DNA from: Oscillospiraceae bacterium
GTDB lineage: Bacteria > Bacillota > Clostridia > Oscillospirales > Acutalibacteraceae
Reading direction: 5' to 3'
Length of the DNA: 64,000 bases
Assembly (NCBI GenBank): GCA_003526845.1
Contig: DPVM01000010.1
Location: 62,001-126,000 of the forward strand
Translations under genes and position numbers: made by a program
Shown: positions 43,385 through 52,282 of the stretch, one piece after another
How the letters are laid out: the number at the start of each line of letters is the position of its first letter
Numbering within the stretch: position 1 is the first letter of the stretch
Notes under the pieces: generated by a model
Databases searched by the model: none
Told to the model about the DNA's origin: nothing
What the model saw: only the letters and a program-made list of their open reading frames with translations

Positions 43385-44527
43385 ATGGCAGAAACAAAAA
43401 TCGCGTCTAAACAGCGCTTGAATAAGAAGGCGAAAATAATGATAATTGTTTTGTCCGTTATTGCGGCAATTGCAATAATTGCGGCACTTTTTATCAATCT
43501 TTCAACACTTCCGAAAAAGGACAGCGACAAAAATGTTATTTATGTCGGCGGAATGGTCGTTTCCGATACTATTGATTATCAAAATGATGATGCACGCAAA
43601 ATAATCAAAAATCCGCTCGTCAAAACAATGCAAATGATTTGGCGCTATTGCGACACGAGCGATAAAAAGAATCAAGAAAAGCAAACTCCGCCGCAGAATG
43701 TGACCGAAGTTGAGGATGTTGCCTATATTGATGACGGCAATGTTTATCACAAGCTTGATGTTATGTATCCCGATAATTTGAAATCGGGCGAAAAGTTGCC
43801 GGTTATAATTGATATTCACGGCGGCGGCTGGATGTATGCCGACAAGGATTTAAACGATAACTATTGCCTCTCGCTTGCCGACAGAGGATATGTTGTTTTC
43901 AATATCAGTTACAGACTTGTTCCCGATGTCACGGTTAACGAGCAAATTCAGGATGTTGCATACGCGCTCAAATGGATTGGCGAAAATATGAAAAATTATC
44001 CATGCGACACGGCAAATATTATGCTTACCGGTGACTCGGCAGGCGGTCAGCTCGCTGCATATTCGGCTGTTATTATGCAAAGCGAGGAACTTCAAAGAAC
44101 ATTTAATACCATTGACCCAAAAATCGAAATCACAACGCTTTTGCTCACCTCGCCGGTTGCATTTATGAAAACGGCAGGCGCGTTCAGCCTTTACACAAAA
44201 CCAATGTGGGGCACCGATTATAAGGAAAAGCAAACATATCAATATATGGATTTTGACGAAATAATCGGCTTTGCCGAAAAAATGCCCGATACATATTTGA
44301 TTACAAGCAGCGGCGACACGCTTGCGCAAAAGCAAACAAACAGAATGTATCAAACTCTCAAATCACACGGCGTTAAGTGCGAAATTGCCGATTACGGGAC
44401 AGAATACGGTAAAAAGCTAAAACATGTTTTCAGTGTGCTCGAACCGTTCGACAAGGCAGGCAGCGAGGCAATTGATAAGGCGGTGGCGTTTTATCGCGAA
44501 TCAATCGCTTCAAAGCAGACAGTTTGA
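43385..44527 (+). CDS. membrane-anchored alpha/beta hydrolase (HSL/acetyl-esterase family)
   Basis: 380 residues from ATG at 43385 after GGGGGA. One membrane segment at residues ~17-37 anchors an outward-facing domain. The oxyanion HGGG-W is at 145-149, with GDSAGG and nucleophile Ser218. A charge-relay Asp (SSGD) and His (LKHVF) are plausible. This is the BD-FAE/hormone-sensitive-lipase group of carboxylesterases. It has its own promoter and terminator but sits beside the SDR-symporter genes. Confidence 0.85.
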   Translation: MAETKIASKQRLNKKAKIMIIVLSVIAAIAIIAALFINLSTLPKKDSDKNVIYVGGMVVSDTIDYQNDDARKIIKNPLVKTMQMIWRYCDTSDKKNQEKQTPPQNVTEVEDVAYIDDGNVYHKLDVMYPDNLKSGEKLPVIIDIHGGGWMYADKDLNDNYCLSLADRGYVVFNISYRLVPDVTVNEQIQDVAYALKWIGENMKNYPCDTANIMLTGDSAGGQLAAYSAVIMQSEELQRTFNTIDPKIEITTLLLTSPVAFMKTAGAFSLYTKPMWGTDYKEKQTYQYMDFDEIIGFAEKMPDTYLITSSGDTLAQKQTNRMYQTLKSHGVKCEIADYGTEYGKKLKHVFSVLEPFDKAGSEAIDKAVAFYRESIASKQTV

Positions 44528-44557
44528 TATTAATTGCAATTTTATTATTTACAATTG

Positions 44558-44597
44558 AAAACGGGAGGTGCTCATGTCGAGTACCTCCCGTTTGTTT
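44558..44597. terminator. bidirectional terminator
   Basis: AAACGGGAGGTGCTC pairs with GAGTACCTCCCGTTT around ATGTC, then GTTTTT; placed between converging genes. Confidence 0.88.
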
Positions 44598-45260
44598 TTA
44601 ATTGAGATTTTCGTTCAGCTGTTTTTCTTCCATTTTCATATCCTCGAGGGATTGCGGAGCGGTGTCGATAACCTCCATCTTATTTGCCTGCATCCAAAGC
44701 GACGGCGTAATTCTGATTTTGTATCCGTATCCTGCGTCCATTTGCCAGTGTGCCATCGGAGCCTCAGGTAAGCCGTAGCAAGCCAAAATCGTCATAATAA
44801 CGCCGGCGTGGGTGACTATTGCAATTTTTTCCGTTCCCTGCGAAATACAGCCGTTTATAACCTTTTCAAACGAGTCGCAAATTCTTTGTGCAAATTCGGC
44901 GTTTGATTCACCGTACGGCGGAGCTGAATAAATGTCGCCGTGAAGCCAATTCTTAAAATCCTCATTATCTTTCAAATCCTCGGCGGTACATTCCTCAAAC
45001 TCGCCGAAATTGTATTCGATAAAGTTATCTATTACAATTTTGTTATTTTTGGGGAACATTATGTCCGCGCTTTGAAGCGCCCTTTTAAGCGGCGAAACAA
45101 ACACGGCGTCAACCTCGGGATAGTGGTATTTGCCTTTGATTTTTTTTAAACTTTCTATACCATCTGTAGTAAGTGGGTAATCCGTGTGCCCAATATACTG
45201 TGCGTTTATGTTTCCTTTTGTTATTCCGTGGCGGAATAAATACAGAGTGTATGTTTTCAT
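44598..45260 (-). CDS. histidine phosphatase family protein
   Basis: A 220-residue protein. LFRHGITKGN near residue 8 holds the RHG phosphohistidine motif. VSPLKRALQSA (second Arg), E-FGEFEECT and VTHAGVIM (second His) complete the pocket. Substrates range from phosphoglycerate-type sugars to adenosylcobalamin phosphates; not predictable here. It is divergent from the XRE regulator. Confidence 0.88.
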   Translation of the reverse strand: MKTYTLYLFRHGITKGNINAQYIGHTDYPLTTDGIESLKKIKGKYHYPEVDAVFVSPLKRALQSADIMFPKNNKIVIDNFIEYNFGEFEECTAEDLKDNEDFKNWLHGDIYSAPPYGESNAEFAQRICDSFEKVINGCISQGTEKIAIVTHAGVIMTILACYGLPEAPMAHWQMDAGYGYKIRITPSLWMQANKMEVIDTAPQSLEDMKMEEKQLNENLN

Positions 45261-45295
45261 ATAAAAAGCTCCTCCGAAATTAATAGATTCGTGTC

Positions 45296-45319
45296 ATTTG
45301 TTACAAAAAAATAACAAAT
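45296..45319. promoter_or_regulatory. perfect palindrome between the histidine phosphatase and XRE genes
   Basis: ATTTGTTA (45296-45303), 8-base spacer, TAACAAAT (45312-45319), in the divergent intergenic region. The binder is unknown; the adjacent XRE regulator is the obvious candidate. Confidence 0.5.
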
Positions 45320-45398
45320 TCAAATTAATTATTTACTTTCCGTATAATTAGCATTATAATGTGTAGGAATTACAAATTGTATATATGGATGATGAATA

Positions 45399-46025
45399 AT
45401 GAGTAACAACAGTAAAGAAAAGTTATCAAAATTTGCGATTATTCTCTCTCAGCTGAGAAAGGAGAGGGGAATCAGTCAGAAAAAAGCCGCTACCGATTTG
45501 GGGATTTCACAGGCACTTCTTTCTCACTATGAAAAGGGTATAAGAGAATGCGGCCTTGATTTTGTTATAAAATGCAGCGAATACTATGGCGTAACAACAG
45601 ATTATCTTTTGGGTGTCAGCGACAGCCGAACAGGTATTGCACCCGACAGTCTCTCACAACTTGACGATGACGAGGAGCACTCGGTTTCGACTCTTGCAAA
45701 GGCTACAAAATATCTGCTCGATATTTCAGCCGCCTCATCAACAGAAAGCAGTAAAAAGAATTATATTTACGACTACTATATGCTCAGCATTTACAGAGGA
45801 GCACTCACACTTGCCAAGGCAGGCGTTCTCCCAAAGGAAATGTTCAAGATTGACTACACAATTGCAAGGGATCTTGCCTCTGCCGCAATTGCCGTGCAGG
45901 ATGCAAAGTTTGTTTTGATTGAGGACCGCTCAAGAACGGGACTTGACCAAAACTTCCGCGACAATGCGCTCACAACCCTTATTGAAGAGGCGGAAAAGCA
46001 CATTATCGAAAACTACATTCTTTAA
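45399..46025 (+). CDS. XRE-family helix-turn-helix regulator
   Basis: A 208-residue protein. HTH_3 at residues ~10-68 (LSQLRKERGISQKKAA, GISQALLSHYEKG, YGVTTDYLLG). The ~130-residue C-terminal domain is helical, with no recognised ligand fold. It stands alone, divergent from the histidine phosphatase. The target is unknown; a palindrome upstream suggests autoregulation. Confidence 0.85.
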   Translation: MSNNSKEKLSKFAIILSQLRKERGISQKKAATDLGISQALLSHYEKGIRECGLDFVIKCSEYYGVTTDYLLGVSDSRTGIAPDSLSQLDDDEEHSVSTLAKATKYLLDISAASSTESSKKNYIYDYYMLSIYRGALTLAKAGVLPKEMFKIDYTIARDLASAAIAVQDAKFVLIEDRSRTGLDQNFRDNALTTLIEEAEKHIIENYIL

Positions 46026-46057
46026 TATCGATTAACATTAAATATTTTTCGTATAAT

Positions 46058-46087
46058 AAGCCGTCGAGCAGACGGCTTGTTTTTTTA
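46058..46087. terminator. terminator after the XRE gene
   Basis: AAGCCGTC-GAGCA-GACGGCTT followed by G and a long T run. Confidence 0.9.
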
Positions 46088-46094
46088 TTTGTTA

Positions 46095-46802
46095 TTAAAA
46101 TAATTCCAACTGCGTTTTTTGCGTTTTGACAAAATTCAATATTATGTTTGTCGAAATTGACGCGGCAATGTTTTTGAATGTCGGATAATCCATAAGCGAG
46201 TTTTCGTCGCCACCGTCACTTACAGAGCGCAAAACAGCAAATTTAACACCGTTTGCACTGCAAACATGACCGATTGCGCCGCCCTCCATCTCGCCGCAGA
46301 TTGCGCCGAATTCATCAGCAAGCTGTTTTTTTAATTCGGCAGACGCAATAAATTTGTCGCCGCTTGCAATCGTTCCGCGATGAATTTTTTCGCCGCAGTT
46401 AATTGCGGTGCGTGCAAGCAGTTCCGACATCTCGCTGTCCGTCTCAATCTTAATGGTGTTAAGCCCGTTTATAAAGCCTTTCGGTTCGCCGAGAGCGGTT
46501 ATATCTATGTCATATTCGCAAACATCGCTTGCAATAACTATGTTTTTAATCACAACATCGTCGCTCAGTGAACAGCCGACACCGATATTAATTATCATAT
46601 CGGGGTTGAACTTGTCAATCATGGCCTGCGCACAAAGTGCCGCATTTACCTTGCCGGGTGAGCATTGCGCGACGCAAACCATAACACCTTCAATTTCGCC
46701 GCAAACAAAATCGACCCCGGCGATTGTCGTCACCGTCGAATGTGTCACCTTTGCTTTTACGGCGTTAACCTCAACATCCATTGCTCCGATAATTCCAAGC
46801 AT
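46095..46802 (-). CDS. mtnN: 5'-methylthioadenosine/S-adenosylhomocysteine nucleosidase
   Basis: 235 residues from ATG at 46802; the 29-residue upstream extension lacks support. MLGIIGAMDVEV, INIGVGCSLSDDV, TIASGDKFI and GAICGEMEGGAIGHV (nucleoside-binding Glu-Met-Glu) are diagnostic of MTAN. It hydrolyses MTA and SAH to adenine and the ribosyl thioether, recycling S-adenosylmethionine by-products. Confidence 0.95.
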   Translation of the reverse strand: MLGIIGAMDVEVNAVKAKVTHSTVTTIAGVDFVCGEIEGVMVCVAQCSPGKVNAALCAQAMIDKFNPDMIINIGVGCSLSDDVVIKNIVIASDVCEYDIDITALGEPKGFINGLNTIKIETDSEMSELLARTAINCGEKIHRGTIASGDKFIASAELKKQLADEFGAICGEMEGGAIGHVCSANGVKFAVLRSVSDGGDENSLMDYPTFKNIAASISTNIILNFVKTQKTQLELF

Positions 46803-46923
46803 AATTGTATTCCTTTCGTTCGGCGATTTGTGCAAAAAGCAACAATAATTGTTGTATGATTTACACAAATACCCAAGATGTAGTATCATTATATAATATA
46901 ATTAAAATAAATACAAGTTTTTG

Positions 46924-46953
46924 TTGACATTTGGCCTTCGTTTGTAATATAAT
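46924..46953 (+). promoter_or_regulatory. sigma-A promoter of rpmH-rnpA-yidD-yidC-jag
   Basis: TTGACA (46924-46929), 18-base spacer, TATAAT (46948-46953). The leader is about 125 bases and holds a small TATGC/GCATA stem. Confidence 0.75.
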
Positions 46954-47086
46954 ATCAACGCTGTAATTATAACCGATAATGTTTTTTGTGCATTGCTCGG
47001 TATAAATTTTAGTAATTGCCTATGCTATACCGCATAGAGAAAATAAAGATTAAGACAAGTTTAGTCTTTTGAATGGAGTGAAAAAA

Positions 47087-47221
47087 ATGAAAAGAACTTT
47101 CCAACCTAAAAAGAGACACGCTCAGAAAGTACACGGCTTTAGAAAGAGAATGTCAACAAGCAACGGAAGAAAGGTACTTGCTCGCCGTCGTGCAAAGGGC
47201 AGAAAAACACTTTCTTACTAA
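47087..47221 (+). CDS. rpmH: 50S ribosomal protein L34
   Basis: 44 residues, strongly basic. It starts MKRTFQPKK and continues with HGFRKRMST, GRKVLARRRAKGRKTLSY, the full L34 sequence. ATG at 47087 follows a GGAG ribosome site. rpmH-rnpA is the classic gene pair. It is too short for usual ORF cut-offs. Confidence 0.98.
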   Translation: MKRTFQPKKRHAQKVHGFRKRMSTSNGRKVLARRRAKGRKTLSY

Positions 47222-47245
47222 TTAACAGACAGGAATGTGGATTTT

Positions 47246-47593
47246 GTGAAAAGTAAAACCTTTAAGCAAAACAAGGATTTTCGCAGACTTTACTATCGCG
47301 GTAAAAGCAAAGCCTCGGACACGCTTGTCACCTATGCAATGAAAAAAAAGGGCGGCTCGTGCAAATACGGCATAACCACCTCGAAAAAAATCGGCAATGC
47401 TGTTTCGCGCAATCGTTCGCGCAGAGTTATCAGAGCGGCATATTCCGCCCTTGAGCCTTCAATAGTCGGCTCGTGGGATTTTGTGTTTGTTGCAAGGTCA
47501 AAAACAAGCAGGGTAAAAATGCAAAATGTCCTTGAAGATATGAAAAAGCATTTTACGGCTCTCGGTGTTATAGATGATAAAAATATTTCATAA
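47246..47593 (+). CDS. rnpA: ribonuclease P protein component
   Basis: About 115 residues from GTG at 47246 (MKSKTFKQNKDF); an in-frame GTG at 47237 is possible but lies only 2 bases after AGGA. The RNase P signature NAVSRNRSRRVIR is present, with basic RNA-contact residues. It assists 5' maturation of tRNAs with the RNase P RNA. The gene end overlaps yidD. Confidence 0.95.
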   Translation: MKSKTFKQNKDFRRLYYRGKSKASDTLVTYAMKKKGGSCKYGITTSKKIGNAVSRNRSRRVIRAAYSALEPSIVGSWDFVFVARSKTSRVKMQNVLEDMKKHFTALGVIDDKNIS

Positions 47594-47852
47594 AATCAAC
47601 GATTCGTTGAAAAAAGGTATGATTTTTTTAATCAAAACATATCAGCAAACTATTTCGCCCGTATATTCTCACGGCGCGTGCAGATATACGCCGACATGCT
47701 CGCAATATGCGTTAGAGGCTATCCAAATTCACGGTCCCGTTAAAGGCGCGTGGCTGGGTTTTAAACGAATACTCCGCTGCAATCCGCTTTTTAAAGGTGG
47801 CTATGATCCCGTTCCGCCAAAGAAAGAATCAAAGAGGAATAGGCAAAAGTGA
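47574..47852 (+). CDS. yidD: membrane protein insertion efficiency factor YidD
   Basis: A 92-residue protein with IKTYQQTISP, CRYTPTCSQYALEAI-HG-KG and RILRCNPL-KGGYDPVP, the full family signature with three conserved Cys. It aids YidC-dependent membrane insertion. It overlaps rnpA by 20 bases and yidC by 4. Confidence 0.96.
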   Translation: MIKIFHKINDSLKKGMIFLIKTYQQTISPVYSHGACRYTPTCSQYALEAIQIHGPVKGAWLGFKRILRCNPLFKGGYDPVPPKKESKRNRQK

Positions 47853-48853
47853 TAAATAATTTTATTCTTACTGCAGCCGTTTCAAACGGCATGGGCATTC
47901 TTAAACCTCTCTACCTGTTTTTCGGTAAATGTATGGAGGGCTTGCTCTTTGTTTGCGGCAATAAATACTTTATTGCGCTTACAATATTTACAATTCTTAC
48001 ACGCTTGGTTTTGTTTCCTTTTAATATAAGACAACAAAAATCAATGGCGAAAACGACTCGCCTCCAACCGAAAATTCAGAAAATTCAAAAAAAGTATTCA
48101 AATACAAACGACCCTCGTGACAGACAAAAAATGAATGAGGAAATGCAGGCTCTCTACGCAAGAGAGGGTCACAACCCGATGAATATGGGTTGCGGCACAA
48201 TGCTGTTTCAAATGATTTTCCTTATGGGTGTCATAGGTATCATCTACTATCCGCTTCAATACATTTTGGGCATCGACGCAATTGCAGACAGGGCAAACGA
48301 TATTGTTGCCGTGCTCCAAAAGTCATTTGATATTGAAACGGGCAGCAGATATTACTTCCAACTTGATATAATTCAAAATTTCGCTCAATATAAAGATATT
48401 TTGGCATCGAAATTCCCCAAGATTTTCACTGCCGAAAATATTGCCGCTATCGAGTCATTCAAAAGCCATCTTACGATATTCGGCATTGACATGACCCAAA
48501 CTCCGCATTGGAAAGACGGCATTATCGTTATATTCCCGATTTTGTGTCTTGCATCATCAATGGGCACATCGGTTATGTCAACAATCATCCAGAAAAAGAC
48601 AAATCCGGCTGCTGCCGCACAAACATCTCAAATGATGATAATGATGCTTATGATGCCGTTTTTCTCATTCTGGTTCTCGTTCCAGGTGCCTGCCGCAGTA
48701 GCGTTCTATTGGATTGTTTCAAGCCTTGTTGCTATTGTTCAGCAACTTGTTATGACAAAATTCTTCCCACCAAAAAAGAATATGGCAAAATCTATGATAG
48801 AAGGCACTATCGAGCGTCGTTCAAGAGAAGAAAGCATTAAAAAAACAAAATAA
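47849..48853 (+). CDS. yidC: membrane protein insertase YidC/OxaA
   Basis: A 334-residue protein with five or more membrane segments. A short Gram-positive-type N-terminus lacks the large periplasmic domain. FNIRQQKSMAKTTRLQPKIQKIQKKY, NPMNMGCGTMLFQM and the C-terminal FPPKKN match Oxa1 family blocks. The stretch between segments 2 and 3 is longer than in Bacillus SpoIIIJ. The start is GTG at 47849. Confidence 0.93.
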   Translation: MINNFILTAAVSNGMGILKPLYLFFGKCMEGLLFVCGNKYFIALTIFTILTRLVLFPFNIRQQKSMAKTTRLQPKIQKIQKKYSNTNDPRDRQKMNEEMQALYAREGHNPMNMGCGTMLFQMIFLMGVIGIIYYPLQYILGIDAIADRANDIVAVLQKSFDIETGSRYYFQLDIIQNFAQYKDILASKFPKIFTAENIAAIESFKSHLTIFGIDMTQTPHWKDGIIVIFPILCLASSMGTSVMSTIIQKKTNPAAAAQTSQMMIMMLMMPFFSFWFSFQVPAAVAFYWIVSSLVAIVQQLVMTKFFPPKKNMAKSMIEGTIERRSREESIKKTK

Positions 48854-48865
48854 TCGGAGGATTAT

Positions 48866-49804
48866 ATGATAAAGGAATTTATCGGAACCGGTAAAACCGT
48901 TGAGGAGGCAACCTCTGCCGCCAAAGCCGGTTTGGGCGCTCCGGATTCTGCCGATGTCAAGGTTGAAATTGTCGAAATGCCTAAAAAGGGATTTTTGGGC
49001 TTAGGCAGTAAACCTGCACAGGTTAAAGTAAGCTATGATGACGGCGTTAAGGAATCGGCTCCCAAAAAGAAGCCTTCAAAGCAAAAAACAGAGGCTAAAA
49101 AGCAACAGCCTCAACAAAAGCCGGCTAAAAAGGCTCCTGTTAAAAAGGAAACTCAAAAGCCTGCAAAGCAAGAAGTCAAAGAGCCTAAAAAGGAAAGAGA
49201 TTATCCCGAAAGCGTTGACCTTGAGTATGCAAAAAGCTATTTCGGCGAGATTGTAAAGGGTCTTGAAATTACAGACGCAAAAATTGACGCCGAATACAGC
49301 GAGGGTGTTGTAACTCTCACTCTCGAGTGTGATGATTACGGCATCGTTATCGGTCGCCGCGGCGAAACACTCGATTCTATTCAATATCTCCTTTCTCTCG
49401 CTATGAAGAAAAGTTCAAACGGCTATGTACGAGTTGCCATCAATGTCGGCAATTACAGAGAAAAGAGAACCGAAACATTAAAGCATCTTGCAGCAAAAAA
49501 TGCCGCATATGTTCTTAAAACAGGAAGAAGGCACACATTTGAGCCGATGAATCCTTATGAAAGAAGAATCATTCATACTGCCATTCAGGAGATTGACGGC
49601 GTTGAATCGCGCTCTGTAGGATACAATCAAGACAGACGCGTTGTTCTTGAGCCTACCGGTGGTGTTAAACCGCACTCAAACGGCGGCTATCGCAGAGGTC
49701 CGCGTCCTGCTCAAAGAGCAGCCGCTCCGGACCCAAACCGTGTTCCAAAGGCTGACAGAACAGATGTTCCGAAGTTCGGTAAAATTGAGGTTAATAAAGA
49801 CTGA
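48866..49804 (+). CDS. jag: RNA-binding protein Jag/KhpB
   Basis: A 312-residue protein. The Jag_N domain is at residues 1-55 (EFIGTGKTVEEA, PKKGFLGLGSKPA). A Lys/Pro/Gln-rich linker spans ~60-110. KH (IVIGRRGETLDSIQYL) and R3H (MNPYERRIIHTAIQE) domains follow, with a basic Arg/Pro/Gly tail. KhpB binds RNA and affects cell elongation in relatives. It ends the rpmH operon with a terminator. Confidence 0.95.
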   Translation: MIKEFIGTGKTVEEATSAAKAGLGAPDSADVKVEIVEMPKKGFLGLGSKPAQVKVSYDDGVKESAPKKKPSKQKTEAKKQQPQQKPAKKAPVKKETQKPAKQEVKEPKKERDYPESVDLEYAKSYFGEIVKGLEITDAKIDAEYSEGVVTLTLECDDYGIVIGRRGETLDSIQYLLSLAMKKSSNGYVRVAINVGNYREKRTETLKHLAAKNAAYVLKTGRRHTFEPMNPYERRIIHTAIQEIDGVESRSVGYNQDRRVVLEPTGGVKPHSNGGYRRGPRPAQRAAAPDPNRVPKADRTDVPKFGKIEVNKD

Positions 49805-49817
49805 TTTAAAATCTTTT

Positions 49818-49847
49818 AAACGAGGTGCAATGCGCCTCGTTTTTTTG
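49818..49847 (+). terminator. terminator after jag
   Basis: ACGAGG-GC..GC-CCTCGT stem followed by seven T. Confidence 0.9.
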
Positions 49848-49923
49848 TGCGTTCTTTAATTGAAGTGATTTTTTATCAAATTTCGACTTGTATATAAAAT
49901 TTAAAAATCTTTTCAAAAACCTA

Positions 49924-49983
49924 TTGACTTTTGCATAGTATATGATATAATCAAATTAACAAATGAACAATTAATCATATGTT
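49924..49983 (+). promoter_or_regulatory. metal-responsive promoter and ArsR/CadC-type operator
   Basis: TTGACT (49924-49929), 16-base spacer, TATAAT (49946-49951). An imperfect palindrome AACAAATGA-N8-TCATATGTT (49958-49983) covers the expected start point and resembles SmtB/CadC operators (TGAA..TTCA core). Confidence 0.75.
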
Positions 49984-50029
49984 TGATTGATTGAGCATGG
50001 TTATAATTAAATTATAAGAGGATAAAAAT

Positions 50030-50248
50030 ATGAAAAAGACATACAAAATTGATGTTGACTGTGCAAACTGTGCCAATAAAATGGAAATTGCCGCTCAAAA
50101 CACAGAGGGTGTTAAGGATGCAACCGTAAATTTTATGGCTCTCAAAATGATTGTCGAGTTTGAGGACGGCGCAGATGAGAAAAAGGTTATGAAGCAAGTT
50201 CTTAAAAACTGCCGTAAGGTTGAGGACGATTGCGAAATCTTTATGTAA
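50030..50248 (+). CDS. heavy-metal-associated (HMA) domain protein
   Basis: A 72-residue ferredoxin-like fold. The metal site is DCANC (C-x2-C) near residues 11-14, with VKDATVNFMALKM and a final KVEDDCEIFM. It is equivalent to the N-terminal metal-binding domain of P1B ATPases, but encoded separately, upstream of an ATPase that lacks one. It probably delivers or senses Zn/Cd/Pb-type ions. Confidence 0.88.
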   Translation: MKKTYKIDVDCANCANKMEIAAQNTEGVKDATVNFMALKMIVEFEDGADEKKVMKQVLKNCRKVEDDCEIFM

Positions 50249-50337
50249 TATTCGGCAGGCAGGGCAAAAACTGCCTGCTGTATTGCGACAAAATATATGA
50301 ATAAATGCTCACATATTTGAATTTGAAGGAGATAATT

Positions 50338-52251
50338 ATGACAAGAAAGCAAAAGAAAATGCTCATTCGCATTATCGTGTCGGCGGCGCTACTGTTGCTT
50401 TGCAAGGTGATATTCAAGCTTGTCGAGCTTCCAGATGCATATTCGCCTTATATTAAATTTGTTGCTTATATGATACCTTATTTTGTTATCGGCTGGGATA
50501 TTTTGAAAAAAGCATTCAAGGGTATTCTCAATAAGCAAGTGTTTGACGAAAACTTCCTTATGGCTGTCGCTACGGTCGGCGCAATCGGCGTTGCAATTGC
50601 CGACAACACAAAAGGCGATTATACAGAGGCAATCGCCGTAATGCTGTTTTATCAAATCGGCGAGCTGTTTCAAAGCTATGCTGTCGGCAAAAGCAGACGA
50701 AACATCAGCGACCTTATGGATATTCGCCCCGACTATGCAAATGTCGAGCGCGACGGCAAAATTGAAACGGTTGACCCCGACGAGGTCGAAATCGGCAGTA
50801 TAATTGTTGTCAGCGCAGGCGAAAAAATCCCGATTGACGGTGTTATTGTTGAGGGTACAACATCGCTTGACACTGCGGCACTTACGGGCGAAAGTGTGCC
50901 GCGCAACGCAAAATCGGGCGACGAAGTTATTTCGGGCTGTATCAACCTTTCGGGCACTGTTAAAATCAGAACTACCAAGGCATTCGGCGAATCTACCGTG
51001 TCAAAAATCCTTGATTTGGTTGAAAATTCAAGCTCAAAGAAATCAAAATCGGAAAAATTCATTTCAAAGTTCGCAAGATACTACACTCCGATTGTTTGTT
51101 ACAGTGCGTTTGCACTTGCAATCATTCCGCCGGTTGGCAGACTTATTGCCGGATATGACGCTCTTTGGTCGCAGTGGATTTACAGAGCGCTTACATTCCT
51201 TGTTATCAGCTGTCCTTGCGCACTTGTTATCAGCATTCCGCTCAGCTTCTTTGCCGGAATAGGCGGCGCAAGCAAGGAGGGCGTGCTTGTAAAAGGCTCA
51301 AACTATCTTGAAACGCTTTCAAAAACAAATTGCGTTGTTTTCGACAAAACAGGTACAATGACAAAAGGTGTTTTTGAGGTCAGCGAAATTTGTCCGCAAG
51401 GCGATGTTTCAAACGACAAACTTTTGGAGTATGCCGCATTTGCGGAGTGCTATTCATCTCACCCAATCAGCAAGAGTCTTCAAAAGGCATATGCAAAGGA
51501 TATTGACAAGAATACCGTTACCGATGTTGAGGAAATCAGCGGCCACGGCTTAACGGCAAAGGTTAACGGCGTTTCTGTTGCGGCAGGCAACGCAAAGCTT
51601 ATGAAAAAGCTCGGCTTGGAATACAGCGACTGCGATAAAACAGGCACCGTTGTTCATGTTGCCGTTGACGGAAAATACGCAGGATATATTCTCATTTCCG
51701 ATACTCTTAAACCGACCTCGGTTGAGGCGATTGCCGCACTTAAGAAAATGGGAATCGAAAAAACGGTAATGCTCACCGGCGACTCTGACAAGGTTGCACA
51801 GGCTGTTGCGGCACAGCTCGGAGTTGACGAGGTTCACAGCGAGCTTTTGCCTGCCGACAAGGTTAAACAGGTAGAGTCACTTCTCGCTCAAGAGGGCGAA
51901 AAGAAAAAACTGGCGTTTGTCGGTGACGGAATCAATGACGCGCCCGTGCTTTCAAGAGCAGATATAGGCATCGCCATGGGCGGACTCGGCTCGGATGCCG
52001 CCATCGAGGCTGCGGATATTGTTCTTATGGACGACGACCCGCTTAAAATTTCAAAAGCAATTAAAATTTCCAAAAAATGCCTTAGGATAGTTAATCAAAA
52101 CATTTATTTCGCTATCGGAATTAAGGTTTTGTGCCTGCTTTTGGGCGCTGTCGGTATCGCCAATATGTGGGTTGCGATTTTTGCCGATGTAGGCGTTATG
52201 GTTATTGCCGTTTTGAATGCAATTCGCGCATTAAGAGTTCACAATTTATAA
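50338..52251 (+). CDS. heavy metal-translocating P-type ATPase (CadA/ZntA-like)
   Basis: 637 residues from ATG at 50338 (GAAGGAG upstream). Actuator TGES, membrane metal motif SCPCALVIS (CPC), phosphorylation DKTGT, SSHPIS (HP locus) and GDGINDAPV hinge are all present. CPC plus the CadC-like regulator points to Zn2+/Cd2+/Pb2+ export rather than Cu+. The protein begins directly with membrane helices; the HMA domain is the separate upstream gene. Confidence 0.94.
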   Translation: MTRKQKKMLIRIIVSAALLLLCKVIFKLVELPDAYSPYIKFVAYMIPYFVIGWDILKKAFKGILNKQVFDENFLMAVATVGAIGVAIADNTKGDYTEAIAVMLFYQIGELFQSYAVGKSRRNISDLMDIRPDYANVERDGKIETVDPDEVEIGSIIVVSAGEKIPIDGVIVEGTTSLDTAALTGESVPRNAKSGDEVISGCINLSGTVKIRTTKAFGESTVSKILDLVENSSSKKSKSEKFISKFARYYTPIVCYSAFALAIIPPVGRLIAGYDALWSQWIYRALTFLVISCPCALVISIPLSFFAGIGGASKEGVLVKGSNYLETLSKTNCVVFDKTGTMTKGVFEVSEICPQGDVSNDKLLEYAAFAECYSSHPISKSLQKAYAKDIDKNTVTDVEEISGHGLTAKVNGVSVAAGNAKLMKKLGLEYSDCDKTGTVVHVAVDGKYAGYILISDTLKPTSVEAIAALKKMGIEKTVMLTGDSDKVAQAVAAQLGVDEVHSELLPADKVKQVESLLAQEGEKKKLAFVGDGINDAPVLSRADIGIAMGGLGSDAAIEAADIVLMDDDPLKISKAIKISKKCLRIVNQNIYFAIGIKVLCLLLGAVGIANMWVAIFADVGVMVIAVLNAIRALRVHNL

Positions 52252-52282
52252 TTTTTGATGTATAATACTATCGGTGATGATA

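Noticed and set aside
45296..45319. Rex redox-repressor site
   Set aside because: Half-sites resemble TTGTTA..TAACAA, but the spacing is longer than the Rex consensus and no redox gene follows.
46803..47086. Replication origin next to rpmH
   Set aside because: No cluster of TTATCCACA-like DnaA boxes and no dnaA gene; only a promoter and leader are visible.
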